A DNA stretch of 64,000 nucleotides, from the NCBI GenBank assembly GCA_902519845.1, contig CABYLQ010000006.1, forward strand, positions 1 to 64,000, read 5' to 3'. The notes beneath the pieces were generated by a model that saw nothing but the letters and a program-made list of their open reading frames with translations, had not been told where the DNA came from and searched no databases. Position 1 is the first letter of the stretch. Each line of letters opens with the position of its first letter. The translations under genes were made by a program, and so were the position numbers. The stretch is from an uncultured Candidatus Actinomarina sp. Lineage in GTDB: Bacteria > Actinomycetota > Acidimicrobiia > Actinomarinales > Actinomarinaceae. Of the stretch, positions 37,279 to 45,002 are shown piece after piece.

Positions 37279-38080
37279 TTGAATCATAAATTTTATTAAC
37301 TTTCTCTTTATTTAGTGAAGAAATAATTTTTGCAATTTCTCTTTTAGGAACTTGAAACTCAATTAGTTTTTTTGCAAAATTTTCTATATCAATATCAAGG
37401 GTGTTAAGTTTATCTGATTTATCTACAACAAGAGTAACTTCTCCTCTGTATTTGTTTTCAGGTATATCATTTAGAAGCTCTTCAGCTGTTCCTCGGTAGA
37501 TAGATTCAAATTTTTTTGTTAACTCACGACAAACTACTATTTCATTCTGTAAGTCTTTGGTAACAAATTCTTTTAAATCATTCATGAGTCTATTTGGTGA
37601 TGTAAAACACACTATAGGATGAGAAGCTTCAGTAATAAGGTTATAAAAATTAGATCTTTCTTTTCCTGACTTGGGTATAAAGCCTAGAAAAGTAAATCTA
37701 TCTATTTCAAATCCAGACAAGGTTAATGCAACCAAAACACTTGAGGGACCCGGAATAGAAACTATCTCATGGTTATCTTCAATTAGTTGTTGAATCAGCA
37801 TATTTCCTGGATCAGAGATAAGAGGTGTTCCTGCATCTGAAATCAAGGCAACTGATTTATTTTCATTTAACAACTTTGAAATTTCAGATACTTTTTTAAT
37901 TTCATTTCCCATAAAGTATGATTTAATTTCTTTTTTCAGGTTCAAATGAGATAATAATTTTTTTGCTACTCTGGTGTCTTCTGCATAAACTACATCTACT
38001 TTCGATAAAGTATTCACCAATCTTTGTGAAATATCTTCTAAATTTCCAATAGGTGTTGGGCATATATAAAAAGTAGCCAT
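37265..38080 (-). CDS. rsmI: 16S rRNA (cytidine-1402-2'-O) methyltransferase
   Basis: This 271-residue tetrapyrrole-methylase-fold enzyme methylates the ribose of C1402 in the decoding centre. The pattern CPTPIGNLEDIS (residues 7-18), VYAEDTRVAKKLL, ALISDAGTPLISDPG and the SIPGPSSVLVALTLSG stretch are characteristic. It lies one base after the lipoprotein gene upstream in the same direction and overlaps the AbrB-like gene tail to tail. Confidence 0.94.
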   Translation of the reverse strand: MATFYICPTPIGNLEDISQRLVNTLSKVDVVYAEDTRVAKKLLSHLNLKKEIKSYFMGNEIKKVSEISKLLNENKSVALISDAGTPLISDPGNMLIQQLIEDNHEIVSIPGPSSVLVALTLSGFEIDRFTFLGFIPKSGKERSNFYNLITEASHPIVCFTSPNRLMNDLKEFVTKDLQNEIVVCRELTKKFESIYRGTAEELLNDIPENKYRGEVTLVVDKSDKLNTLDIDIENFAKKLIEFQVPKREIAKIISSLNKEKVNKIYDSIKNL

Positions 38081-38081
38081 T

Positions 38082-39479
38082 TTAAAAATTTGTATTACAT
38101 ATCTCTGTTGAACAGTTGCCCAAAAAATTAGTAATGAAATCTAAATCATTTGAGAGAGCAAGTCTTAAATAATTGCCATCATTATAAATCCATAAGTTTG
38201 TCTCTCCTTCATATAAATTTCCTATCCAATTTCCTTTATCATTTGATAATTTTGTAAATCTTGTTTGAAAATTAGCCCAATTCATAAATGCTTCTGCAAT
38301 TTCATTTAACTCGTTTGAATTGTCTCCTTGAATTTTTACTGTCATGAATAATTGATTTTCATCATTTGCATAATCAACCCAAGATCCACCTCCAAGTCCA
38401 ATAGCTGCATTAACAGCATCAACGCGACCAATGGTTGTTTGTAATAAATAAACAATATCAAGGGAATCAAGCTGGCCTTCTTCAAGAAAAGAGAATTTTT
38501 CTAATTCAAGTGTCTCAATCTCGACCTTGATGTATGGTTCCTCAGAAAAATATTTTTCAGGTGCATAAATTTGCTCAGCAGTTGGTAATTTATACAACGC
38601 TTCGTTCAATGCCTCCATTTTTCCATTGCTATGAATTTGTTTTCCCAATCGACCACCAAAATCATAATAAAGATCATTTGGTATATAGAAATAATCAGGT
38701 AATGAAACAGCGCATCTAAAATTTGGTCGTTGTGAATTCATTGTTTGTCTGTCATAGGAATCTAGATTGGACATCCAATAAGCTTGAATTAAGTCAGCTT
38801 GGGCCTCCATTAGTGCTCGTCTGCCTGGATAATCCATAAAGTCATCATTTTCTTTCATGGTGCTGTACCAGTCTGAAAGATCAATTATTTGACCCTGAAG
38901 AGAATGCACTAACTCATGGACAATTACAGATTGCTCCCAAAGATTTAATTTGGTTTGATTTCGCTTAACAGGAACTCTTAATATTTTATCTAAAAGATTA
39001 TAAGAGCCGGCAGAAGCACATCTTTGAAACTCTACAATAAGTTCTTTCATTTTTTCAGGTGAAGCCTTTGTTAATCCCCACATGTTCTCTGATAAAACAG
39101 CTCTCTCCCATTCACCTTCTTCATAATCTTTTTCAAAGTCATCAAGGTAAGATGCTGCATTGTAATCTCTGTAACCCTCTAAGGTGTATAAATTGAATTC
39201 AGGATATTGAGTAAACTTCAAGCCTGTCCTTTTTTCAACAAAGACAATCAACTCATCGAATTGTTCTTTCATTTCTGGACTAGCTGTGAGCAGTTCAACT
39301 CCAAATTCATCTACAATAAATTCTTCATCAACTTTTATTGTTGATGTAGTTGTGGTTGTTTCAGCAACACTTGTTACAGAAGAGAGAGTTGCATCAACAA
39401 TTTCAGGTTGAGAGCTTGAACCTGTGGTACAACTTGTGATTAAAAAAATGATTAATAAATAATTTAAGTATTTTCTCAT
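38082..39479 (-). CDS. Putative lipoprotein metalloprotease
   Basis: This 465-residue protein has a lipoprotein signal (hydrophobic run then LITSC lipobox, Cys17) and a short Ser/Thr-rich linker (about residues 18-48). The mature domain carries HELVH (HExxH, about 188-192) and, about 35 residues on, MEAQADLIQAYW, which could give the third zinc ligand Glu. The C-terminal part has no recognised motif. It would be a membrane-anchored zinc peptidase on the outer face of the cell; substrate unknown. It is divergent from mscL. Confidence 0.75.
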   Translation of the reverse strand: MRKYLNYLLIIFLITSCTTGSSSQPEIVDATLSSVTSVAETTTTTSTIKVDEEFIVDEFGVELLTASPEMKEQFDELIVFVEKRTGLKFTQYPEFNLYTLEGYRDYNAASYLDDFEKDYEEGEWERAVLSENMWGLTKASPEKMKELIVEFQRCASAGSYNLLDKILRVPVKRNQTKLNLWEQSVIVHELVHSLQGQIIDLSDWYSTMKENDDFMDYPGRRALMEAQADLIQAYWMSNLDSYDRQTMNSQRPNFRCAVSLPDYFYIPNDLYYDFGGRLGKQIHSNGKMEALNEALYKLPTAEQIYAPEKYFSEEPYIKVEIETLELEKFSFLEEGQLDSLDIVYLLQTTIGRVDAVNAAIGLGGGSWVDYANDENQLFMTVKIQGDNSNELNEIAEAFMNWANFQTRFTKLSNDKGNWIGNLYEGETNLWIYNDGNYLRLALSNDLDFITNFLGNCSTEICNTNF

Positions 39480-39532
39480 AGGATTTAAGAATAATTGTAA
39501 TCTTAATTATTGAGATACAAATAGGAGGAATC

Positions 39533-39940
39533 ATGATAAAAGAATTTAGAAACTTTATCAATAGAGGTAATGTTGTTGAGCTTGGAGTTGCATTTGTTAT
39601 GGGTGCATCTTTTAAGTCATTAGTGGATGTATTTACAAAAAAATTAATTGAGCCACTGATTGGATTAATAATTAATTTGCCAAATCTTGATAATCTTGGT
39701 CTTTTCGGCGATGTTGATCCAAACTCAGGATTACAATCTGGGAGCTTTGGAGCTTTTTTAGGTGAAATAATTAATTACCTTATCATTGCGTTTGTAATGT
39801 TTTTAGTTATAAAGGCATACAATCATTTTGAGGATATGGTTGATGATGAAGAGAATGATGAGGTCGTTGCAACAGAATCAAAAGAGGTAACGCTTTTGAA
39901 AGAAATAAGAGACGGAATAAATAACCTTCAAACAAAGTAA
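39533..39940 (+). CDS. mscL: Large-conductance mechanosensitive channel
   Basis: This 135-residue protein has the MscL plan: N-terminal amphipathic helix (MIKEFRNFINRGNVVELGVAF), first membrane helix lining the pore, a periplasmic-side loop, second helix (IINYLIIAFVMFLVIKAYN) and a charged C-terminal bundle. It opens under membrane tension to release solutes on osmotic downshock. A strong AGGAGG site (39523-39528) precedes the ATG. Confidence 0.96.
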   Translation: MIKEFRNFINRGNVVELGVAFVMGASFKSLVDVFTKKLIEPLIGLIINLPNLDNLGLFGDVDPNSGLQSGSFGAFLGEIINYLIIAFVMFLVIKAYNHFEDMVDDEENDEVVATESKEVTLLKEIRDGINNLQTK

Positions 39941-39952
39941 CATTGATTGATA

Positions 39953-41719
39953 ATGAAACAGAATAATTTAAAAGATCTCTATAAATATGCCCAAGAGAAT
40001 GAAGCAAAAGTTAAAAGAGGAATAATTTACTCAGTTCTAAATAAATTATTTGATCTCGCTCCTCCTGTTTTAATTGGTATCGCTATTGATATTGTTGTTG
40101 AGGGATCAGAATCTTTTATCGGAAATTTTGGCTTTGAAGACAGAAGACAGCAGTTAATTATTCTTGCTTTTATCACGTTTATAATTTGGGGCTTTGAATC
40201 AATCTTTGACTATGTTGCAGCAGTTACATGGAGAAATATAGCTCAAGATCTTCAACATTCAATGCGAACAGAGACGTTTAATAAAACATTAGATTTGGAT
40301 TTATCTTTTTTTGAAAATAAATCATCCGGGAGGTTGATGGCAATACTTAACGATGATGTTAATCAAATGGAGAATTTTTTAAATGAAGCTGCAAACAGAT
40401 TGATCCAAACAGCAACAACAGTAATTGTCATTGGTGCAACGTTTCTTTACATCTCACCTCTTGTTGCAATATTTGCTTTCATTCCAATTCCAGTAATTGT
40501 TTTTGGTTCCTATAAGTTTGTTCAAAGAATTGGGGAGAGATATTCAAAAATAAGAAATAATGTTGAATCACTGAATGCACATTTATCTAATTCCATTACT
40601 GGAATCCTGACAGTTAAAAGTTTCAATCGAGAGAAAAAAGAATATAAAAGAATAGATTCAGCTTCAGATGAAGTTAAAACTGCAAATTATGATGCTATAA
40701 AGTTATCAGCTGCATTTATACCAATAATTAGAGTGGCTATATTATTTGGATTTACTGCAACATTATTAATTGGTGGTTTTCTCGCACTTGATGGTCAGAT
40801 AAAAGTTGGTATGTATTCAGTTATGCTTTTCATAACCCAAAGATTGCTTTGGCCTCTTACAGAATTAGGTATGATTTTTGACTCGTTTCAAAAAGCCATG
40901 GCATCATTCAGAAGAATAATGAATCTACGAGATACAAATCCAACCATTAATGATGGTAAAATAGAATTATTAGAACTTAAAAATAAAATCACCTTTGAGA
41001 ATTTAAATTTTGAATATGTAAAAGATTTTCCAGTATTAAAAAATATAAATATCGAAATTGAAAAGGGAAAAACAACTGCGATAGTTGGCAGTACAGGTTC
41101 GGGTAAATCAACTTTAATAAAATTAATTTTGAGATTTTATGAAAAGAATGCTGGAAAAATTTTATTTGACGAACATGAAATAGAATCATTGTCGTTAGAA
41201 AGCATAAGAAACAAAATTGGACTTGTAAGCCAAGATGTATTTCTTTTTGAGGGAAGTGTTTTTGAAAATATTGCATACGGTAATATTGAAGCAAATAGTG
41301 AGGAAGTTTGGAATGCAGCAAGGCTTTCAGAGTCAGATAGATTTATCAATGATCTTCCAAATAAAGAAGACACAATAGTTGGGGAAAGAGGTCAAAAGCT
41401 TTCAGGTGGACAAAGGCAAAGAATTTCAATTGCCAGAGCAATCCTTAAAAACCCAGAAATACTTATTCTGGATGAAGCAACATCAGCAGTAGATAATGAA
41501 ACTGAAGCGGCAATACAAGAATCACTCGAAACTCTAAAAGAAGGGAGAACTGTTATTGCAATTGCTCACAGACTTTCAACCATAAGAAATGCGGATTTAA
41601 TCTATGTGTTAGAAAATGGTGAGATAGTTGAAAATGGAACACATGATCAACTTTTAGGAAATAATAATGTTTACACAAAGCTCTGGGATGTTCAAACAGG
41701 AAAAACTAGAAAAATTTAA
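39953..41719 (+). CDS. ABC exporter, fused permease and ATPase
   Basis: This 588-residue half-transporter has six membrane helices (about residues 15-310) followed by an ATPase with Walker A VGSTGSGKST, signature LSGGQRQRISIARA, Walker B ILILDEATSAVD and the switch His in AIAHRLST. It is of the MsbA/lipid or drug exporter type and would work as a dimer; the substrate is unknown. I prefer ATG 39953 to a TTG six bases earlier. It follows mscL by 12 nt and ends in a 4-nt overlap with the convergent oxidase gene. Confidence 0.92.
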   Translation: MKQNNLKDLYKYAQENEAKVKRGIIYSVLNKLFDLAPPVLIGIAIDIVVEGSESFIGNFGFEDRRQQLIILAFITFIIWGFESIFDYVAAVTWRNIAQDLQHSMRTETFNKTLDLDLSFFENKSSGRLMAILNDDVNQMENFLNEAANRLIQTATTVIVIGATFLYISPLVAIFAFIPIPVIVFGSYKFVQRIGERYSKIRNNVESLNAHLSNSITGILTVKSFNREKKEYKRIDSASDEVKTANYDAIKLSAAFIPIIRVAILFGFTATLLIGGFLALDGQIKVGMYSVMLFITQRLLWPLTELGMIFDSFQKAMASFRRIMNLRDTNPTINDGKIELLELKNKITFENLNFEYVKDFPVLKNINIEIEKGKTTAIVGSTGSGKSTLIKLILRFYEKNAGKILFDEHEIESLSLESIRNKIGLVSQDVFLFEGSVFENIAYGNIEANSEEVWNAARLSESDRFINDLPNKEDTIVGERGQKLSGGQRQRISIARAILKNPEILILDEATSAVDNETEAAIQESLETLKEGRTVIAIAHRLSTIRNADLIYVLENGEIVENGTHDQLLGNNNVYTKLWDVQTGKTRKI

Positions 41720-42903
41720 TTCAATATTTTAGATGCGATTGATTCACCAATTGCTAGAGAGGCAGTTGCAGCTGGACTTGGAGAGTTCAATACATGTAAG
41801 GAACTACTTCCCTCTTCGAAAAGAAAATCATCTAATAAATTTCCTTCTTCATCAACAGCCTGTGCACGTACTCCTGATGGAATTTGGATAATATCTTCTG
41901 AGCTAACACCATTAATTAATTTCTGAATCTCTTTAACAAATACTTTTTTATTTAAAGATCTATACATTTCTGACAAACCTGTTTTTAAATATTTTTTTCC
42001 GAGCTTAATCATCCCCGGATAGGTTAAGACTTTGGTTAAGTCAACAAAATTAATATCTGTCCATTTATAACCCTCTTTTGAAAAAGCTAAAACGGCATTT
42101 GGACCGGCCTCAATATCTCCATTTGCTGTTTTTGTTAAGTGAATTCCTAAAAATGGTAGATCTGGATCAGCTAGTGGGTAAATCATGTTGTTTAAAATTG
42201 AATTTTTTGTATTTCTAATTTTGTAATACTCACCTCTAAATGGAATGATCCTAACATTTGGAGACATACCATCCATTCTTGCTATTTCATCTGAAAAAAG
42301 ACCTGCACAATTTATTAAAAATTCACAGCTAAAAGAATTATTTTTACTTTTGATTTTTTTCGCATTATGTGCATTTTCTATTTCTATAATTTCTTCAATG
42401 TATTGAATTTCTCCACCTAATTCAATAAATTCACCGGCATACGTTCTTACAACTTCTCCATAATCTACGACACCAGCCTGAGGTACAAATAATCCTTTTT
42501 TTATTACAGAATTTGGTTCAATAGACAACAAATCATCATCTTGAACAATATCTACTCCATGCATCTCAAGTTCTTTACTTCGACTTTGTAAATTTTCTAG
42601 TTTTTCTAAATCATTATCAACAACTACTTTTCCTTCTTGACGATAATTAATACCTTTTTCATTTAAATATTCAATTAGAAGATTCCTACCTCTTATTGAA
42701 AGTTCAGATTTGGAAGAATTTGGCCTGTAATAAATTCCTGAATGAATGACTCCTGAATTTCTTCCAGATTGATGAAGGCCCGGTTTATTTTCTTTTTCAA
42801 GAACTAAAACATTTTTATTTTGTCTTTGTAAGTGAAGAGCAGTAGACAACCCAACAATGCCTGCTCCAATGATTGCAAAATCATATGTATTTTTTTTACT
42901 CAT
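41716..42903 (-). CDS. L-2-hydroxyglutarate oxidase-like FAD-dependent oxidoreductase
   Basis: This 395-residue flavoprotein of the DAO family has the FAD dinucleotide-binding start DFAIIGAGIVGLSTALHLQ (residues 8-26), the HQSGRNSGVIHSGIYY stretch typical of LhgO, and a C-terminal VLNSPSPAATASLAIGE. LhgO oxidises L-2-hydroxyglutarate to 2-oxoglutarate and passes electrons to quinone. The LhgO assignment rests on HSGIYY and overall length; other DAO-family substrates are possible. A tRNA-like end of the tmRNA gene lies 15 nt upstream of its start. Confidence 0.85.
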   Translation of the reverse strand: MSKKNTYDFAIIGAGIVGLSTALHLQRQNKNVLVLEKENKPGLHQSGRNSGVIHSGIYYRPNSSKSELSIRGRNLLIEYLNEKGINYRQEGKVVVDNDLEKLENLQSRSKELEMHGVDIVQDDDLLSIEPNSVIKKGLFVPQAGVVDYGEVVRTYAGEFIELGGEIQYIEEIIEIENAHNAKKIKSKNNSFSCEFLINCAGLFSDEIARMDGMSPNVRIIPFRGEYYKIRNTKNSILNNMIYPLADPDLPFLGIHLTKTANGDIEAGPNAVLAFSKEGYKWTDINFVDLTKVLTYPGMIKLGKKYLKTGLSEMYRSLNKKVFVKEIQKLINGVSSEDIIQIPSGVRAQAVDEEGNLLDDFLFEEGSSSLHVLNSPSPAATASLAIGESIASKILN

Positions 42904-42918
42904 TGCATTTTATTATAG

Positions 42919-43256
42919 TGGAGGTGCGGGGAGTCGAACCCCGGTCCTTTTAAGCTACCAAACAGCTTCTCCGAGCGCATCTGGTGCAATACTATTGAGA
43001 GAGTCACCAGAAACAAATTCTCAATAGTTTTTACCTTAAATCTTAAAAGTTAGTCGGTAACCTAACTCAGCATCCCACATTTCGACGCCGATACTACCCG
43101 AGGTGGGAACCCCGGCAGTCGACGAGCAACAATTAAGCTGCTACGGCCAATTTAGGTTTGGCAGTTATCTTTTTTTTCCTACGTTTTTAATGAGGCCCTA
43201 GGACCCTCAGCTCGCTACTGAGAGGCTCGCTTCAAAGTCGAAGCCAGTTCACCCCC
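42919..43256 (-). ncRNA. ssrA: Transfer-messenger RNA (tmRNA)
   Basis: On the minus strand a 338-nt gene runs from G 43256 to A 42919. The ends form the tRNA-like acceptor (GGGGGTG paired with CACCTCC), the 5' side has the conserved CTGGCTTCGACT near its start, and the 3' side has the T arm CGGGG-TTCGACT-CCCCG. CCA is not encoded. The likely tag reading frame at 43162-43133 begins GCC and encodes AKPKLAVAA then TAA. It rescues stalled ribosomes with SmpB, encoded at 48611-49045. It is a one-piece tmRNA. Confidence 0.95.
43133..43162 (-). other. tmRNA proteolysis-tag reading frame
   Basis: Within tmRNA, following ATAACT, the frame GCC AAA CCT AAA TTG GCC GTA GCA GCT TAA encodes AKPKLAVAA. The hydrophobic end VAA resembles the ALAA ends that direct tagged proteins to ClpXP. 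The resume codon is chosen by position and by the usual Ala start; the tag is short, with two lysines and no Asp or Glu. Confidence 0.7.
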
Positions 43257-43264
43257 ATATCACT

Positions 43265-43293
43265 ATTATGGCTTTACAATAGTTATTAGCCAA
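43265..43293 (-). promoter_or_regulatory. Candidate tmRNA promoter
   Basis: On the minus strand TTGGCT (43293-43288) and CATAAT (43270-43265) are separated by 17 nt, and the tmRNA 5' G (43256) lies 8 nt after the -10. Spacing is right for a housekeeping sigma factor. It lies in the gap shared with the divergent gene at 43307. Confidence 0.55.
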
Positions 43294-43306
43294 GACAAAA
43301 TATTAA

Positions 43307-43954
43307 ATGAAAATTAACAACCAAACGTTTAATTTAAATGAAGAATTAATTGTTTCAATTAATCAGGAAGACAATGACGGCCTTATCAACATTCCTAAAA
43401 ATACAAATTTGGATATAAATATTGTAAATTATTTTGGAAAAATTGTTATAAACAGTATTTCCATCAATCATCTACAAGATGAAATATCTTTATCAAAAAC
43501 AGGTCTTGAACAATCATTAAATAACCTTGACATTAAATTATTAGATAGATTTTTGTTTAAACAATTAAGCGATAAGGCAACATTTAATTACTCACCTTTT
43601 GACTCTTTTCTTGATTATGATTTCACAATATTTGAAAAATCAAGAAGAATTTCTGATATTGACTGGTCAATGTTTGCCTCACTCTATATATTTGCATGTA
43701 ACGTGATTCCAGAATCAATAAAGGTTGAGTTAACACTCGCAAAAAAACTGAGGATCTCTGAAGAAAGTTTTAAAAGATTTTTGAAGAAGATACCTGAAAC
43801 AATATTTAGAAAAACTGGACATTTAGAATCCAGAGGTGGAAATTTAACTTTCGATGCTGAAGAGATTATAAAAAAGAATTTAACTGATGACCAAAATAAA
43901 TTATTTGAGGATAGTCCTTTTTTAAAATTTCATTCAGGGTCAGATTTGGCTTGA
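43307..43954 (+). CDS. Protein of unknown function
   Basis: I do not recognise this 215-residue protein. It lacks Cys-rich motifs, membrane helices and a signal peptide. The N-terminal third is beta-rich and polar (Asn/Ile-rich), the middle has an aromatic-rich segment (about residues 95-145, with FDSFLDYDF and DWSMFASLY), and the C-terminal part is basic and helical with LTLAKKLRISEESFKRFLKKI (about 148-168), which could be a helix-turn-helix, though weakly. It is divergent from tmRNA and its last 25 nt overlap the convergent PPOX gene, which supports reading it as a real but lineage-restricted gene. Confidence 0.6.
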   Translation: MKINNQTFNLNEELIVSINQEDNDGLINIPKNTNLDINIVNYFGKIVINSISINHLQDEISLSKTGLEQSLNNLDIKLLDRFLFKQLSDKATFNYSPFDSFLDYDFTIFEKSRRISDIDWSMFASLYIFACNVIPESIKVELTLAKKLRISEESFKRFLKKIPETIFRKTGHLESRGGNLTFDAEEIIKKNLTDDQNKLFEDSPFLKFHSGSDLA

Positions 43955-44370
43955 GGTCTAACCATTGAAATTACTTTATCAGGATTTACTTCCCAAATTT
44001 CTCTAGATTTAATCTTTGCCTCATTCCAGCTCACATCTTTATCTCTCCTATAAGGCTTGCTTGTATAGCGATTTGATAAATAATCAATATGATCATTTGC
44101 ACTATCACTATCAATAATATTTTCTACAACACCTCTTACTTCCCAACTTGAATACATTTCACTTGGATGAAATATAACAATTGTAAGATTTGGATTATTA
44201 CGGATATTTTCAGTTTTTTTTCTTCCTTGTTCAGTATTAATAAGAATTTTATTATCTTTGTAATCAACCCACATGAGATGATTTTGAATAAGGTTTTCCT
44301 CAATATTTGTGGCAATTGCACAAAATGCATTGTTATCAATCGCTAACTTTAATTCATTTGGTAATTGCAT
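43930..44370 (-). CDS. Pyridoxamine 5'-phosphate oxidase-fold protein, probably F420-dependent
   Basis: This 146-residue split-barrel protein has the PPOX plan: CAIATNIEENLIQNHLMWVDYKD near residues 17-40, GRKKTENIRNNPNLTIVIF (about 50-70), a WEVRGVVENI strand and a C-terminal segment with the Trp/Asn of the family. Actinobacteria have many such small proteins that use F420H2 or FMN; use of F420 is likely because cofD/cofE occur in this window but is not proven. It is divergent from the AhpD-like selenoprotein gene with a 30-nt gap. Confidence 0.8.
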   Translation of the reverse strand: MQLPNELKLAIDNNAFCAIATNIEENLIQNHLMWVDYKDNKILINTEQGRKKTENIRNNPNLTIVIFHPSEMYSSWEVRGVVENIIDSDSANDHIDYLSNRYTSKPYRRDKDVSWNEAKIKSREIWEVNPDKVISMVRPQAKSDPE

Positions 44371-44400
44371 TATTAATAATTTTAAGTAAGACTTCTATTT

Positions 44401-44964
44401 ATGGCATTTATAAAATTATTTAATTTTGATGAGGCATCTGGCTTATTAAAAAAAGAATATGAAAAAGGATTGCGCAGAGCTGGAAGAATTTGGAATATTC
44501 TAACCATACAATCACAGACTCCTCAAATCCTTAAAGATTCAATGAATTTGTATGGTTCTACTATGTTTGGAGATTCAAATATTTCTCGATTCGAGAGTGA
44601 GCTACTTGCTGTTGTAACATCTATGTCGAATGAATGTGAATATTGAATAAGAGCACACTTATTTGATCTCCGGTCGGAGACAACAAATCAAAAGTTAGTT
44701 GATGAAATCGCAGAAGATTGGAGTACAAGTTCATTATCTAAAACTCAAATGGCAATGTGTAACTTTGCAAAAAAACTTACAGAAACACCCAGTAAAGTTA
44801 ATGAAAATGATATTCAAACTTTACGAAATTTAAATTTTACTGACAAAGATATATCTCAAATTGTTCAAATAATTGGATATTTCAATTATATAAACAGGGT
44901 TGCAGATGGTTTAGGCCTGGAACCTGAAGATTTCATTGATAAAAAAGGGTATAAAACTAAATAA
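44401..44964 (+). CDS. AhpD-like (carboxymuconolactone decarboxylase family) selenoprotein with in-frame TGA
   Basis: One frame of 187 sense positions runs from ATG 44401 to TAA 44962-44964, interrupted only by TGA at 44644-44646. Both sides belong to one AhpD/CMD-fold protein: before the TGA stand FESELLAVVTSMSNECEY, after it IRAHLFDL. In this family the active site is CxxCxxxH (as in NGCEYCVxHH), so the TGA falls exactly at the second Cys, giving Cys-Glu-Tyr-Sec-x-x-x-His. A hairpin with a GGTC loop follows. AhpD-type proteins are thiol-disulfide or peroxidase-reducing enzymes, and Sec forms are known in the family. I annotate readthrough, not two genes or a pseudogene. The start has only a weak ribosome site. 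Confidence 0.87.
44667..44680 (+). promoter_or_regulatory. SECIS-like hairpin after the in-frame TGA
   Basis: TCTCC (44667-44671) pairs perfectly with GGAGA (44676-44680) around a GGTC loop (44672-44675). The loop begins 25 nt after the TGA, inside the 16-37 nt range used for bacterial SECIS elements, and GGUC is also the apical loop of the Escherichia coli fdhF SECIS bound by SelB. TTTGAT upstream can pair with ATCAAA downstream to lengthen the lower stem. It lies within the coding frame, as bacterial SECIS elements do. Confidence 0.8.
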
Positions 44965-45002
44965 ACATTGTTTGATAGTTTTAAGAGATATAACATTAAA
45001 TT

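Noticed and set aside
44644-44646. TGA reassigned to tryptophan
   Set aside because: TGA ends several ordinary genes here and TGG is the Trp codon throughout; the position aligns with Cys, not Trp.
44401-44964. Reading the AhpD-like region as two short genes (44401-44646 and 44749-44964) or as a pseudogene
   Set aside because: Both halves are in the same frame, sequence between them continues the family, the only stop is TGA at a catalytic Cys position, and a SECIS-like hairpin follows.
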